Assembly: GCA_009746045.1 (NCBI GenBank)
Contig: RPFO01000114.1
Location: 449,719-513,718 of the forward strand
Source of the DNA: Mesostigma viride
Lineage: Eukaryota > Streptophyta > Mesostigmatophyceae > Mesostigmatales > Mesostigmataceae
Reading direction: 5' to 3'
Length of the DNA: 64,000 bases
The notes beneath the pieces are model-generated. The model searched no databases and was not told where the DNA came from. It saw only the letters and a list, made by a program, of their open reading frames with translations. Shown here piece after piece: positions 35,931 through 47,213 of this stretch (position 1 is its first letter; each line of letters begins with the position of its first letter). The position numbers and the translations under genes were made by a program.

Positions 35931-36201
35931 TTGGATGGATGGATGGATGGATGGATGGATGGATGGATGGATGGATGGATGGATGGATGGATGGATGGAT
36001 GGATGGATGGATGGATGGATGGATGGATGGATGGATGGATGGATGGATGGATGGATGGATGGATGGATGGATGGATGGATGGATGGATGGATGGATGGAT
36101 GGATGGATGGATGGATGGATGGATGGATGGATGGATGGATGGATGGATGGATGGATGGATGGATGGATGGATGGATGGATGGATGGATGGATGGATGGAT
36201 G
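35931..36201 (+). repeat. (GGAT)n microsatellite
   Basis: About 270 bp of perfect ggat tetranucleotides at the 5' side of the LINE-A ORF1 remnant. WMDG or SIHP open frames are artefacts. Confidence 0.97.
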
Positions 36202-36414
36202 TCAGGCTTGTCTTACATGGTGCAGTGGAACTTTGGTGCTGGAGGGTTAATTGTGGCCCGGTCTGGTTTAGCTTCAGTGCTCTCATGGCGGCCTTCATTT
36301 GTAATTATTTGAATGCATGCCCATTGGGCCATGCATAGTGTATATTTTTTACGCATGCACGCCCATTATGTATCGCTGGGTCCATCCCATCAATGCTTGT
36401 TTATTGCCAGGTCT

Positions 36415-36533
36415 GGTGTAAGTAAGTTAGTACTTGCGTGTCATGCGCATGGGCATGTTTAGAGTACTATGCTAATCTCTTTAGAAACATAATTACACGG
36501 AAGTTACAAATCTCATCTGCATCATGCCCCAAG
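36415..36533 (+). repeat. Dispersed repeat D, copy 2
   Basis: Shares gtaagtaagttagtacttgc, tgtcatgcgcatgggcatg, actatgctaatct, ataattacacggaag and tctgcatcatgcccca with copies at 1750 and 49930. Confidence 0.7.
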
Positions 36534-36544
36534 ACACTACATTA

Positions 36545-36830
36545 AAGAATCAAATAAAATTATAACATGCCTCCGTTGGGAGATCATGCAGCACATGCAT
36601 ATTCCTTGCTGAATGGGTAGAGGTGGGTCAAGCCGCGACATCGAAATAAGCTAACTCTAAGCTATCTAGTCTACAAAATCCTCACTACACTTCTCCCCAA
36701 AGCGCCCCTTCCGCTTTGGGGGAGGGGGCTTACCCACATGGGCTGGCGTGTGAGCCGGGACATTGGTCTTCCACCTCTTCTTGTTCTGCATAGGAACAGA
36801 GAGCGAAGAAATGCGGTGTGGGGACCCCTT
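36545..36830 (-). mobile_element. LINE-A 3' fragment
   Basis: The reverse strand has the LINE-A C-terminus (KPPPPKRKGRFGE) and 3' UTR with the hairpin tctcccaacggag, ending in a ttataatttta tail at about 36545-36565. 5' truncated near 36830. Confidence 0.85.
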
Positions 36831-36904
36831 CTCGTGGTAATGCGTTACATGTACTCCCCACCGGGCTTTGCTCTTCATGGGTTCATAAAGACAACAATTA
36901 TTCA

Positions 36905-37010
36905 GTAAGAATTTAATAAATTAGGAACATATATCCGTTGGGAGTCACTGTTACACATATACCTGAAAAGGGGCATATGATTTTAAATACATTCTGAGCT
37001 ACAACCTGCA
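36905..37010 (-). mobile_element. 3' fragment of the ORF1-only element
   Basis: The reverse strand reads catatgcccctttt, then actcccaacggat, then gttcctaatttatt, matching the 3' UTR and tail of the 14197-16262 element. Confidence 0.7.
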
Positions 37011-37810
37011 CGTGCATGGGTTTAGTTAACTGGCACCTATACTAGAGGCCTGACATGGGGTGGAGCTTCAGTGCTTCCCCGCCTTCTCCTTCTCCCACAC
37101 TGGGTGCTCCGCGTCCTTCTTCTCCGGCCCTGCCCATGGGTGCACCGGCCCCGCCTCCTCCTTCTCCTCTCGGGACGATTCGCGCTCCACGCATGGCTGC
37201 AGCATCAGTTAGCACGGGCAAGACATAGCAGTAACCGCGCTATGGCTGTTCTAGCACCAGCCTAGCAACTGCCATGATCACTCAGCAAACCCACGACAGC
37301 TAAACCCTTGGCTGTCACAACCAGTCCATGCATCATTAAGTATGGGTACAGGGAAAGCTTCCCGCATATCCATGGCCATATGGATGGCAGCAACACAACG
37401 ACTTGCCCCCTAGCCCCCCGTGCACACACAAAAACGTGGGTCGTGGCTTCCACGCCCCATCCGCCATGCATGACAGCGCGTACCTTACTCGCATTCACAC
37501 CGGGCTGCATCCCAGCGCCGTTGCTGTCCCCATGTGACACGTCGGCTGATTAAGCAGATACACAGCAGAGTCTGATGTAAACCGCTAAACCCCAAACCCA
37601 TGCAGACCACAGTCAAGGACGCGTGCATGTCAAGCCATGCCAATTGTGAACCGTACAGCAATTTACTTTTCAAGCCTGAAGAGGTGGATAGCAGATACTA
37701 GCCTGGAAGAGGTTACAGGGGCACATGTCCATTAGCGAGCGGAACAACACAGCATACACCCTACAAGCGTACCGCACAATGTCCTCCTGCAATTGTCTGC
37801 AGATCTCCCA

Positions 37811-37907
37811 ATGCCGCAGACATCTCCACTGCTCTCATGGCGATTGCAAATGCTTCATGCCGCAGACATCTCCACTGCTCTCATGGCGATTGCAAATGCT
37901 TGATGCC
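37811..37907 (+). repeat. 49-bp direct duplication
   Basis: Two near-identical units containing atgccgcagacatctccact and tcatggcgattgcaaatgct in tandem. Confidence 0.85.
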
Positions 37908-37980
37908 GCACCTCTGCTTACAGCAGAAAAGCTTCCTCCGGGCGAGGCACCTGACTGGAACCAACACCCATTCCTTGGCT

Positions 37981-39091
37981 TCACAACGTGGCCATGACAG
38001 CATCGTGAATCTGCTTCGCCAACGCCCACACTTCAGGACCCGCGCCCTGCACCGCCATGGCCACAGGCTGCACCGCTGCAATCGATGCAGCATTCACTGC
38101 CTGCGCCGCACCATGTACTGCATGCACGAAAGCCAATCCTGGCTCGGTTATCATGGTCTTGCCCGATTCCTGCTGCTTCTTCTTCTTCGATGCGGTCATG
38201 CGCACTTTATACCCCTTCCTCTCCAAGCACGCCTTCAGCACCTGGCTCGTGCGGTGCTGAATATGCTTCTGAAGGCGCGCCTTCTAAACACGAAATGTTG
38301 GCAATGTATGATTCCCAAACGGCATGATAGGCACATAATCAGTCCCATTAATTGCTTTGCGGCAGTCAATGCACCAGAACACCTGTTGAAAAAAGAAGGT
38401 TATGCACGCTAGCGATTACCCGCGGCAAGAAGCAATCAACACGCCTCGCTAACAACTGCAACCACAATGTAATTCATGACGGGCCACTCACCGCTACCCT
38501 GCTCTCCTGCTTCAATGTCTCCCCATTCTCAAGGCCTCCATTGTAAACCTCTCCGTCTTCACCATCGTCATCGTCTTCCTCTTCCTCCACTCCGACGTAT
38601 CCGTGTTTCCTTTTCCTAAGATACCTAGGGTTGTTCAAGTCGTATGTGCGGCGTTGGCACACTTCCAACAAAATTTTGGCCGCCTCTACCCATTACCATT
38701 TATTCGTACTATCATAACATATCCAGGCGTTTGAAAAATCATTCCCTCGTTCGAACTTCTACCCCTGGGCGTCCATGACGAGGCAGTCACGACGGGACGC
38801 AGATGCACAAAAATAAAACAAGGCGACATCCCTTCAATCATTGACCAAAAAACAGAATACGCGCAGAACTTGGATTTCAACACCACGCACCCATTACCAG
38901 CGAGCACGGCTGGCCTGCAACCGCCATCATTTCATAACCAGAAGCCAGGGCCCACACTCCATCCCGTTACCTCATCTTCCACGCACGGCTTCCGCTGCTT
39001 CCCTCTGCTCTTTCGCATTCTCCGCCAGCAACCTCGCCTTCTCCTCGTCCAACAATCCACTAAGAATAAAATCCCCTCTATTGGACGCCAT
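37981..39091 (-). pseudogene. Unrecognised multi-exon gene near the right end of the CACTA-like element
   Basis: Three reverse-strand exons join in phase 0 with GT-AG introns. 39091-38987 reads MASNRGDFILSGLLDEEKAR then LLAENAKEQREAAEA. 38683-38492 reads AAKILLEVCQRRTYDLNN then NPRYLRKRKHGYVG and an acidic stretch. 38382-37981 reads VFWCIDCRKAINGTDYVPIM then PFGNHTLPTFRV, an in-frame TAG (38284-38286), then KARLQKHIQHRTSQVLKACL and a Lys-rich, Ala/Val-rich end. The TAG suggests decay, or an unrecognised short intron. The gene starts about 500 bp inside the right inverted repeat, the usual place for a transposon gene start. A further exon may lie at 37494-37560 (DVSHGDSNGAGMQPGVNA). Function unknown. 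Confidence 0.45.
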
Positions 39092-39339
39092 TCAGACGAA
39101 CTTTGCTAGCGTCTTTTCACCGGCCCCAGCACACATAATCTATAGCCGCTTACTGACAACGGCCGACAACGACAACTGCTGAATAGGCGAAAAAGGCTGA
39201 TAACTACATTTTTATATTTCGCTGCATTTGCTAATAGACACGCACGTTCTCCCACTTCTCCATTACAATATAATTATCCATCTGGCCGTGTACAGGCAAA
39301 GATCCCCGAAGTAACTTACTGAAACGTATCTTACAGCAT

Positions 39340-39542
39340 CGGATCACTGGCACCTAATCTACAGGTGGTAGATTACCAACCAAGACCCGTCGCGGTAATT
39401 TACTCTGTCGGTAATGTACTACCAAAGATGTGCAGTCGTAACGTTACTCTTACTTACGGCTAGTAAAATTACTACGTAGGATGATAGGTAGTAATGATTA
39501 CGGCGTTGGATCTCACGCCTCGTATCTAGGTAGTAAGATAAG
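39340..39542 (-). repeat. Right subterminal repeats of the CACTA-like element
   Basis: Scattered variants of gtaatttac and gtagtaat in the inverse orientation to the left array, directly inside the right 56-bp inverted repeat. More diverged and less regular than the left array. Confidence 0.75.
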
Positions 39543-39598
39543 ACCTCGTAATTTACGCCTCGGATCATTTTTACTACCCTCGGACGAAAAGTATAGTG

Positions 39599-39634
39599 TA
39601 GAGCGGGCCGGGGCGGCGGCGGGGCATGACCGGC
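39599..39634 (-). mobile_element. LINE-A copy A3, 5' end fragment
   Basis: TA plus gagcgggccggggcggcggc... matches LINE-A at 34253-34288 and continues copy A3 (23567-25970) across the CACTA-like element. It ends at the 12-bp TSD (39635-39646). Confidence 0.85.
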
Positions 39635-40256
39635 AGGGTTTTCCAAGCATAGGTCATTAGAGTCTTTGTACCAGGGTATGCCTCGCATTTCGGACGAGAT
39701 TAGGCAGCGTAGGCTAGCATTTGTAGGACATCTTGCTCGCACGAGTCAGGTCGACACCGCCCTTGCATGGCCCTGGCCGGCCCCCAGCGGCTTGGCCAAC
39801 CAGGGCGCGGCAGATCCTGACCTGGCCCGTGGCCCCAAGGACTATTCCTAGAAAGCTAGGTAAGCCTGCCATGAACTACATCCAGATGTTGCTGGCCGAC
39901 CTAGTGGTCCCAGCTCATGCAGTTTGAACACCGCATTCACTCCCTCTCTCTTTTTTGGACTGCCATGCAGAACACCTCCCTCTCTCTTGCTTGGACTGCT
40001 ATGCAGGACAAGAGGAGGTGGAAAACCATTGTCCAGGCTCATACGCCCGCCCCTGTGGCCGGGCAAGCCCCCTCCCCCCAAGCGGAAGGGGCGCTTTGCT
40101 GAGTAGAATAAGTAGGGTTTTCTAGATTAGATTAGCTTAGAGTTAGATTAGTTCGGTTTCGCGGCTTTGCCCCCCCCCCCTCCATCCATCCACGGGAATA
40201 TGTGCTACATGATCTCCCAACGGAGTCATGTTATGATTTAATTTTTAATTTTTAAA
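39635..40256 (+). mobile_element. LINE-A host copy, part 3 (C-terminus and tail)
   Basis: Starts with AGGGTTTTCCAA, continuing the copy interrupted at 23566. It encodes YQGMPRISDEIRQRRLAFVG then HLARTSQVDTALAW, later KPPPPKRKGRFAE and a stop at 40106. The 3' UTR has the tctcccaacggagt hairpin and an atttaatttttaattt tail. A small internal duplication (cctccctctctcttg, ggactgc) lies near 39955-40010. Confidence 0.87.
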
Positions 40257-40268
40257 ATGCAGAACACC

Positions 40269-40287
40269 TCTATAAATTAATTAATTA
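40269..40287 (+). mobile_element. Second tail-only insertion (19 bp)
   Basis: tctataaattaattaatta is flanked by ATGCAGAACACC at 40257-40268 and 40288-40299. The insert is only the AT-rich tail of a retroelement. Confidence 0.6.
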
Positions 40288-40462
40288 ATGCAGAACACCA
40301 CGACGCCAGCCCCTGTGGGCAAGCCCCCTCCCCCCAAGCGGAAAGGGCGTTTTGCTGTCGGAATTAATAGTGTAGTTAGGATTTTTCTAGACTAGATAGC
40401 TTAGAGTTAGGTTCGTTCGATTACGCGGCTTCGCCCACCTCCATCCATCCAGCAAGGAATAT
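40288..40462 (+). mobile_element. LINE-A copy A5, interrupted (resumes 43474-43531)
   Basis: A strongly 5'-truncated LINE-A 3' end with the KPPPPKRKGRF-coding segment and UTR. It is split in its UTR by copy A6 at AGCAAGGAATAT, and its hairpin and tail continue at 43474-43531. Confidence 0.8.
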
Positions 40463-43461
40463 TAAATTAAATTAAATTAAATTATAACATGCCTCCGTGG
40501 GGAGATCATGAAGCACATATTCCATGATGGATGGGGTGGAGGGAGCCGCGTGAACGAGCTATCCTAACTCTAAGCTATCTAGAAAATCCTAACTACACTA
40601 CTCATCAAAACGCCTCCTCCGCTTGGGGGGAGGGGGCTTGCCCACAGGGTCGGGCGTGTGCGCCTTGACAATCTTCTTCCACCGCGTCTTGTCCTGCATG
40701 GCAGTCCAAAGACGGGAGAGAGAGTGGATGCGGTGCTCAAACTGGGCTGGGACCACTAGGTCGTCCAGCAACATCTGGATGTAGTTCGTGACAGGTTTCC
40801 CTACCCTCTTGGGAATGCCCTCGGGGCCAGGCCAGGTCAGAATGTGTCGCCCTGGCTGGCCAAGCCGCTGGGGGCCGGCCACACCAAGGGCGGTGTCGAC
40901 CTGGCTGGTGCGAGCAAGGTATCCTACAAATGCTATCCTACGCTGCCTAATCTCGTCCGAAATACGAGGCATGCCATGATACAAAGATTCTGATTATGGA
41001 AACTCGGAAAACCCTACGTTAAGGACCTGTCGGAGCATCCTGTAAACCGTGCCGTCTAGCCTAGCTGCCAGTTTGGGTGGGATGGTCCACGCCTCGGCGC
41101 CATACGTGAGCACCGTGAGGACGAGAACCTTGAAGAGCATGCGCTTGCAGTGCTCGCCCAGGCCCTTCGAGCGCCAATAGGGTTTGAGCTAGCGAACGGA
41201 GCTTGGCCCATGCCAGGCCGATGCGGGTGTCCACATCGTCGGCAGTGTCAGGAAGCCAGCTCCCCAACAGCTTGAAGCGGTCGCGGAACGGGACCTCCGT
41301 CCCGTCGAGCAGACGCGGCAGCGGTGGTGTACTGGAGGCCCCAATCACCATCGCCTCAGTTTTGACACTAATCTCCAACCCCACCGCCCGCGCCTCCAGG
41401 CCCAGACAGTCCAGCCAGGTCTGAATGTGCTCGGGGCTCTCGATGAGGGTACGTATCATCCGCATAAATCAGGTCGGCAAGGCGGTAACCAGGTCTAACC
41501 CCGCCGTGCTCTTTCACGTTAAGGGGAGGGTCCCATGGAAATGTATCAAAACTGAAGCCCCCTAATAACTACAGAAATGCAACTGACAACCACTGAATGA
41601 TGTTTGGGGACCATAAACATGATGTTTGGGCATGCATACCACCACTTGTTGGGGGTACTACCCCCAGCCATACACCGGCTATGAGCTAAAAATAGAAAAA
41701 AACGCTGTCCGGGGCACATCTTGCCCAGAACAGTGGGAGAACCAGTTGCATGAAAAAAGTAATACCCATATAAAAATGTCATGGGACATGGTTTCTACCT
41801 AACTGGATCAACAAAATCAGCACATCCCTTTGAGTTATTAATTTTTGGGCCAAAAATACGCTTTTTTAGGCGGGGCGTCCCCATACACACTCATAACACA
41901 TCAATTAGGCCTAAAAAGTAATAGTCAAATTCTGTCATGACCATAGAAGGCACTGTCAAAGTTTGGTGGCATTCTGAGCTCAGCTGCAGCAGTTATTAAT
42001 TTTGGCAGTTGGCCACCTGTGCAGACGCTAAGGAAGGCATTAGTGAGTATTAAGGCACACTAACACTTCCTATGCCATCCAAAAGGCTCCTGACCATGCC
42101 CAATTCGACCACAATGTACAAGGAGGTGGCTGGGCACGTCACGTGCCCTCGCCTTACCTCGACACGGGCAACCTGTTGCGTGTGTGCACAACAATGAGGC
42201 AGGTAGCTCTACATGCCTAGCCGACACTTCTAAAGCATATTCCAGGTTTATGGTGTGGGCATCATCCCAAAACCAAGCTCAAACACACCCTAGAAAGCCA
42301 TATCCACTAATTGCCCAACAAGGGTAACAACAGACAGTCCACAGAGAAAGCAGAATTATCATACATGCTGATTGCCAAGGCTTCTCACCATGGTTACCTT
42401 GCCTTGCTAGCATATGAATTAGGGCTCAGACTCCCATTTTAGTGGGAGAAAGGCCAACAAGACAACGATAACCCCTACCTACGTGCAGTTCCACCCATGC
42501 AGTATGCCCCTCAGAAAAACCACTGCCACCTTTCTTTCCAGCGCAATTGTTTGCCAAGAAACAAACTCAAGCTTGTGAGCCTCTAACCACAATGAAGCCT
42601 ATGCTAAGAAAGGCCGCGTCAATATTCACACAAAACTGAGTGCTGTTAGCAATCTCCTTCCAAGAAACCACTCAGCAAATCCCTGATAACTTGACGATAT
42701 GCCACGGTCACGCTTTGACACGTCCCAGCCATGCGACGTACATAAAAACCACTGAAAGGTGCCAGGAATCTGGCGATGCGCAGCACGGAATGGCATTATA
42801 CCTGGCGCTAACTGCACGGCAAAAAGCCGAAAACTTGCGTTGATAACCCATAAAGGAAGCGAAACATTCATAGGGTCACGTTGATCACACGATAGTACCA
42901 TTGCCGGAATTGTCCTTCGCCCAGCGGCGCAAGAAAGAACAACCTTCCATGGAATAATAAGACGCGCATCCCGCGAGCCTGGAGAGTGTCTTACCGATCA
43001 CGACGGAAATCTTGCCGAAACCCAGCAAATTTTTTAAAGCTTTACCAATAGCAATTTAAACGCATCCTTGACGCTAGGTAAAGCCCATAAAACCTGACAA
43101 TCACCGCCGCCAGCGTGCATTCTAATTTGTTCCTCTCGACGAAAACATCAGATTGGACCCCCGTGGCGATGGTCATCAATAAAATCATCGACACTGCAAA
43201 AAACGCGAACTCCGCTACGAAGTAGTATCATTTACTCATCGTCTTTAAGATTCGCTCAGTTTCTCTGCATTCCGCGAGCTATCTTTTTCTACTCTGCCTG
43301 AAAGCACGTCGCCATGGCCAGCTCCGGTAGGGGTGCGCGCACCGTGCACCACTTTTTCACGGTACGGACGGGTACCGCGAATTTTTCGGCGCCAAAAATA
43401 TTCGCGCCGGGACCGTCCCCCGGGATGTCCAAGCCTGGCTCGAACCCCTTGAGAGGCAAGA
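40463..43461 (-). mobile_element. LINE-A copy A6, reverse strand, interrupted by a TTAA element
   Basis: Flanked by the 12-bp TSD AGCAAGGAATAT (40451-40462 and 43462-43473). The reverse frame (40984-40598) reads MYHGMPRISDEIRQRRIAFV, then GYLARTSQVDTAL, ending PPPPKRRRRFDE. Upstream are the RDRFKLLGSWLPDTADD region and the motif-C end, where a TTAA-site element (41523-43420) is inserted. The LINE resumes for about 38 bp at 43423-43461. Confidence 0.85.
41523..43420 (-). mobile_element. TTAA-site DNA transposon, copy 2
   Basis: Inserted in LINE-A copy A6 where uninterrupted copies read cgttaaggatgtcc. TTAA is kept at 41519-41522; the right-hand TTAA has decayed to cg. Ends GGGGAGGGTCCC and GGGACCGTCCCC are inverted with one mismatch. 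The reverse strand shares with copy 1 the ggcgcc palindrome, the gtgcgcgcac block, a shared ATGGCGAC start, an intron-like gatcggtaag region and the cgtttttttctatttttagc block near the other end. The PHD finger region is missing. Several hundred bases show no recognisable coding; a 91-aa reverse ORF (42626-42901) is unassigned. Confidence 0.68.
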
Positions 43462-43466
43462 AGCAA

Positions 43467-43760
43467 GGAATATGTGCTACATGATCTCCCAACGGAGACA
43501 TGTTATAATTTAATTTAATTAAATTAAATTTAATAGATACAACAGACCGGTAGGATTGTTTGTCCATCCATACATTGAATCCGTGACTCCGCACTTCGCC
43601 CACCTCCATCCATCCAGCAAGGAATATGTGCTACATGATCTCCCAACGGAGACATGTTATAATTTAATTTAATAGATACAACAGACCGGTAGGATTGTTT
43701 GTCCATCCATACATTGAATCCGTGACTCCCCAACGGGAGCACGTGTTTAATTAATTAATT
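43467..43760 (+). repeat. Duplicated LINE tails (LINE-A and LINE-F 3' ends)
   Basis: A LINE-A tail (gtgctacatgatctcccaac...) followed by atagatacaacagaccggta and ccatacattgaatccgtgac occurs twice (about 43467-43588 and 43610-43727). The second copy runs on into ccaacgggagcacgtg and a ttaattaatt tail like LINE-F. It is either a tandem duplication of about 140 bp or an insertion with an unusually long TSD of about 59 bp. Confidence 0.75.
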
Positions 43761-44199
43761 AAAGGAGCAAACAAATACATGGCAACTCCTGCTTGGTACT
43801 GCAATATATTATTTGCTGGCCACATGAGGCCAGATAGGTTTTTTCATTCACAATAAATAAAGGTTTGCAAAGTGCAGCCAGAAAGTGGAAATGTACAGGG
43901 TCCGATGCAGTGGCCACAACCAAAGGTGCCCGGGCATGATCTCACCCAGGCAGAACGTTTCCCAAAACCCTACCCAAAGCCCTACCATTATAAGAATAAA
44001 TAAACTACGTGCTGATGGCACCAGATTCACTGGACCCTAGTCCAAAATTGTCTATGACATTCAACGCAGCATTTGCAGCCACCAATGGCTGTTGTCCACC
44101 CTTTTTGGCGGCGCCGTGGTCAACCTGTATGCATAGCACAAATGATGTAAAAACACCTTAGCCGGGCACAAACAGTGCTCGCATGTCAGCAAAAAGACC

Positions 44200-46391
44200 C
44201 TATACTTGCTGGCCGGCCCCAATTCCCTGCTGGCCGACCTTTGGGTTTCCCTCCGGCACCGCCACCCCCTGATAGATGGGGTCGACCGCGGGCTGACCAA
44301 GGGTGATTGCGTGCATGGAGACAGAGGTGCTATCCAGGGAGGTGGAATCCTTGACGCCCTTGTCTGGCTTCTCCGGGGATTCGTTGGACGACTCGTCGCC
44401 CCCAGACTCGGCCGCGAGGAGCGCACGGTGCTTCTTGGCGCGCCAGTACAGGTAGTAGTGTGCGGCGCACAGGCAGACGAAGCCAAAGCACCACATGGTG
44501 GTGATGAAGATGGTCGGTGTGTTGTCGTAGCCAAAGGGGCTGATAAGCACACCGGGGAACTTCTTGGCAGACAGCTTCTCGCCCAGGTCATACGCCTGTT
44601 TCTCGCGAATGCCGATGCCCTGTCATTGCGGTCGAGAAAGCAAGAACGGAAGCCGTAAAGAAAACCAGAAAAAGGACGCGAATGTGAGAACTGGGGCAGG
44701 GCTTATATACAGCAACCATCTACCCAGCAACCATGTGAGAGCACGTCTACAGACAGGTTGTCTACTTGAAACAGCATTACGACTTTTGTGCTACTACAAC
44801 AACGCGGAGTTCGCCAATCACATTACTGTCAAGCAAACTCTGAGCACTCTCCCCTAGAAACAGACCTTGGCGACTAGTACACGCATATACGGTACGAATG
44901 GGAAAACAAAAAGTGAAAGTGAGCACATAAGAAGTGTGAGCAATGTCATCAACCAAAACTAACACCCTTGGCGACAGTGAACCCTGAATGCCCCGCAAGG
45001 AGATGGAGGGGGCAGGGGTGGGTCACGTGATAATATGACTTTGTACGATCTAGACATGCACCTGGCTAATTATCTTGGGGGAATCATGATACCTGTGGTT
45101 GAATAAAAGCAAGGGAGAACATTTTCAACCGTCCATCCCGCGGCGACTGCCAGGTACAACCAACTAAAAGCAAGCACGGAGCACGACTAGGAGCGACTCG
45201 AATTCATTCATTCGTATTGAGTATCGTACTCGTTCATTCGAATTGAGTATCGTGAGAAGTGTTCTTCTCACCTCCTCCAGGAATGAGTGCCACCCTCCCG
45301 AGAACAGCCCGGCCGACAGGAACAAGAGCACGCCCGAGGCGATGAAGCAGACCACCTTCTTGTTGACACGATTGCCCGCGAAGTAGTAGAAGAGGCCCAG
45401 GCACCCTGCGATGGCGATGCCAATGCAAGCTGAGACAGGGACCGACTTGAGGTTTCCCGCCGCGATGGCCGGGGCCACGAAGAAGGCCAGCTCCATCGTC
45501 TCACGGAAGATGTTCCACGCGAGCAGCACCGCGTCCGGGTGCTTCATGTACTTGAGCACCCACGCCCAGACGTTGTGGCGTACTTTAGCAATCGGGTTCT
45601 TTTGCTCATAAGGGATCTCCTTCACCTTCTTCTTGGGCGGCTTGGGGTAGATTCCCAGCAGGAAGGGCAGCTTGAGGCTGATCTGAGCCACGAAACCGCA
45701 CGCGATCAGCTTCGAGATACCCTCGGCGATTTCGACACCTGGCGGGTTAGGCGACGGCGAGTGCCGAGTGTTCCCGTCAGGCGTCCGTAACACGTCCAGA
45801 AAAAAGAATTGATGAGCACATTTCGTAAACTACTTGACGACGTTGACATGCAGAACGAAACAAATTCGATTATGATTATATCTCTCTCCCATGGACCTAC
45901 GACCGCATTGGACGGTCCAGCAGACGTCCCGACTTACCCTCATGGCCGAGTCCCTGGCCGGCGAAGTAAGCTCCGCAGTCGATAGCAATGCCCAGCACCA
46001 GCGCAAAAAGGAACGCGCCAATTGCAGCCCTATCCATGGCCCTCTTAAGAACGGTCTTCTCGCTCTCCTCTAAGTCGGAGCGCACAATCGGCAGTCGAGA
46101 GCTGTTCCACAGCAGGGCACCCTCCATAACTTCTCGAAGGAAAATCGACACAATGGCGACATCGACAATCTTGCCGCCACTGTCGACCTCGCTACTGGCT
46201 GCTGCTTCTGATGCGTCCCCGACAACTACGTCGGAAGCGGCTACCTCTTCAGCTGCAGCCACATCATCTGACGCCGGTGATGCATTTGCCGATCTCACTG
46301 CGAAGGCAATGAAGACGATAAGATAATGCAGCGCCTTAGAGCCTAGAATTCGATGCAGCAAGAGCTGCATTTGGGGCGAAAGCACCGCCAT
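44200..46391 (-). CDS. FTR1: Ftr1-type high-affinity iron permease, copy 1
   Basis: Three exons (46391-45938, 45738-45272, 44619-44200), GT-AG introns, phases consistent, 446 aa. The start MAVLSP matches the paralogue. The N-terminus (HYLIVFIAFAVRSANA) looks like a signal peptide, followed by an acidic Ala/Ser/Asp segment. Membrane segments follow, with two R-E-x-x-E motifs of the iron permease family: FLREVMEGALLW in exon 1 and FRETMELAFFV in exon 2. Exon 3 adds LGEKLSAKKFPGVLIS, a TM (FITTMWCFGFVCLCAAHYYL) and a Ser/Glu-rich cytosolic tail. In fungi and algae Ftr1 imports Fe3+ delivered by a multicopper ferroxidase at the plasma membrane. No ferroxidase gene is in the window. Head-to-head with the next gene. 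Confidence 0.9.
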
Positions 46392-47213
46392 TGCTGCTAG
46401 CGGTGTGGCACACTGATGAGGACTGAGCACGCTCCTCTAGACGTCCTTTTGTACTGCCGCAAAACTTAGCGAAGCAGACGGCAAACTTGGAAGCCTTTTT
46501 TCCTTGTGGGTGGCACGCGCTAATGAAGGTTACGAATCGAAGTATTTCCATCTTGCCTGTTTACGAGTACAGCAGCGTGCCAAGTGGGAATGCTCCAAAA
46601 GAATGCTTGCAGTAGCACGTCACCACTAGCTTCCCACACGTGTCGGGCGTTATTGAATACCATTGAACAACATCAATCTTGCCGAACTCGGGGAACATTG
46701 CAGAAACTTGTTGTTTAGCACAAGCCGCCACGCCAGCCAGCGTGTCTGGCACACGCCAAATGCACGCCATCGCAAATGATTGGTAGCTTGGAGTGCGTAC
46801 GTCATGAGGCAGGTTGCGTGCCGATCTTTGTTCAGAACGGCCAAGTGTTTGACTCTGGCCGGGCTGCGCATTTATGCAAGTATGTAGTATTCCTGAGTAT
46901 CTGGAGAGTATTGTTCCGTAACTGTTATTTAACGCATAACCCTGAAAGATGATCTTTTCGTACCCGAAAACTACTATAGTATCCGACTTGGCAACCTAAA
47001 TTCACGTGGAATAGTCGCCCGTCATGCGGGCGTGTGCCGCGCACAGGCGTTTACTGACGAGAATTCATACGTACATGGAAGGCATTTTGTTTGAGAATTT
47101 CCCCCGGTAGTAATCCGTCGGCAGCCTGGCGCCTGCACAGCAAGCACGCTCGCTACCAATTGCAGGCGGCTGCTGGCAGTGTAGCTGGGGTCCTGCACCC
47201 TACGCTCTCAACA
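46392..47213. promoter_or_regulatory. Shared intergenic region between divergent FTR1 genes
   Basis: 822 bp separate the two divergent start codons, so both promoters must lie here (or in 5' UTR introns). No clear TATA box or known iron-responsive element could be identified by eye. A reverse-strand ORF of 69 aa (46561-46770, MACIWRVPDTLAGVAACAKQ...) could be a leader or chance. Confidence 0.55.

Larger units (their letters stand above)
32000..35935 (-). mobile_element. Near full-length LINE-A non-LTR retrotransposon
   Basis: This is the best LINE-A copy in the window. In reverse orientation: C-terminal part of ORF1 (35670-35930), ORF2 with apurinic-type endonuclease and RT (35595-32127), a 3' UTR with a hairpin (ctccccacggag) and a tail of ttataatttaattt at about 32000-32030. 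Its 5' end is obscured by a (GGAT)n array at 35931-36201. It lies inside the CACTA-like element and so inserted after or with it. Other copies here: 13490, 19746, 23567, 36545, 40288 and 40463. Confidence 0.9.

Noticed and set aside
35885-36338. WMDG and SIHP repeat proteins
   Set aside because: Translations of the (GGAT)n microsatellite; no conserved sequence outside the array.
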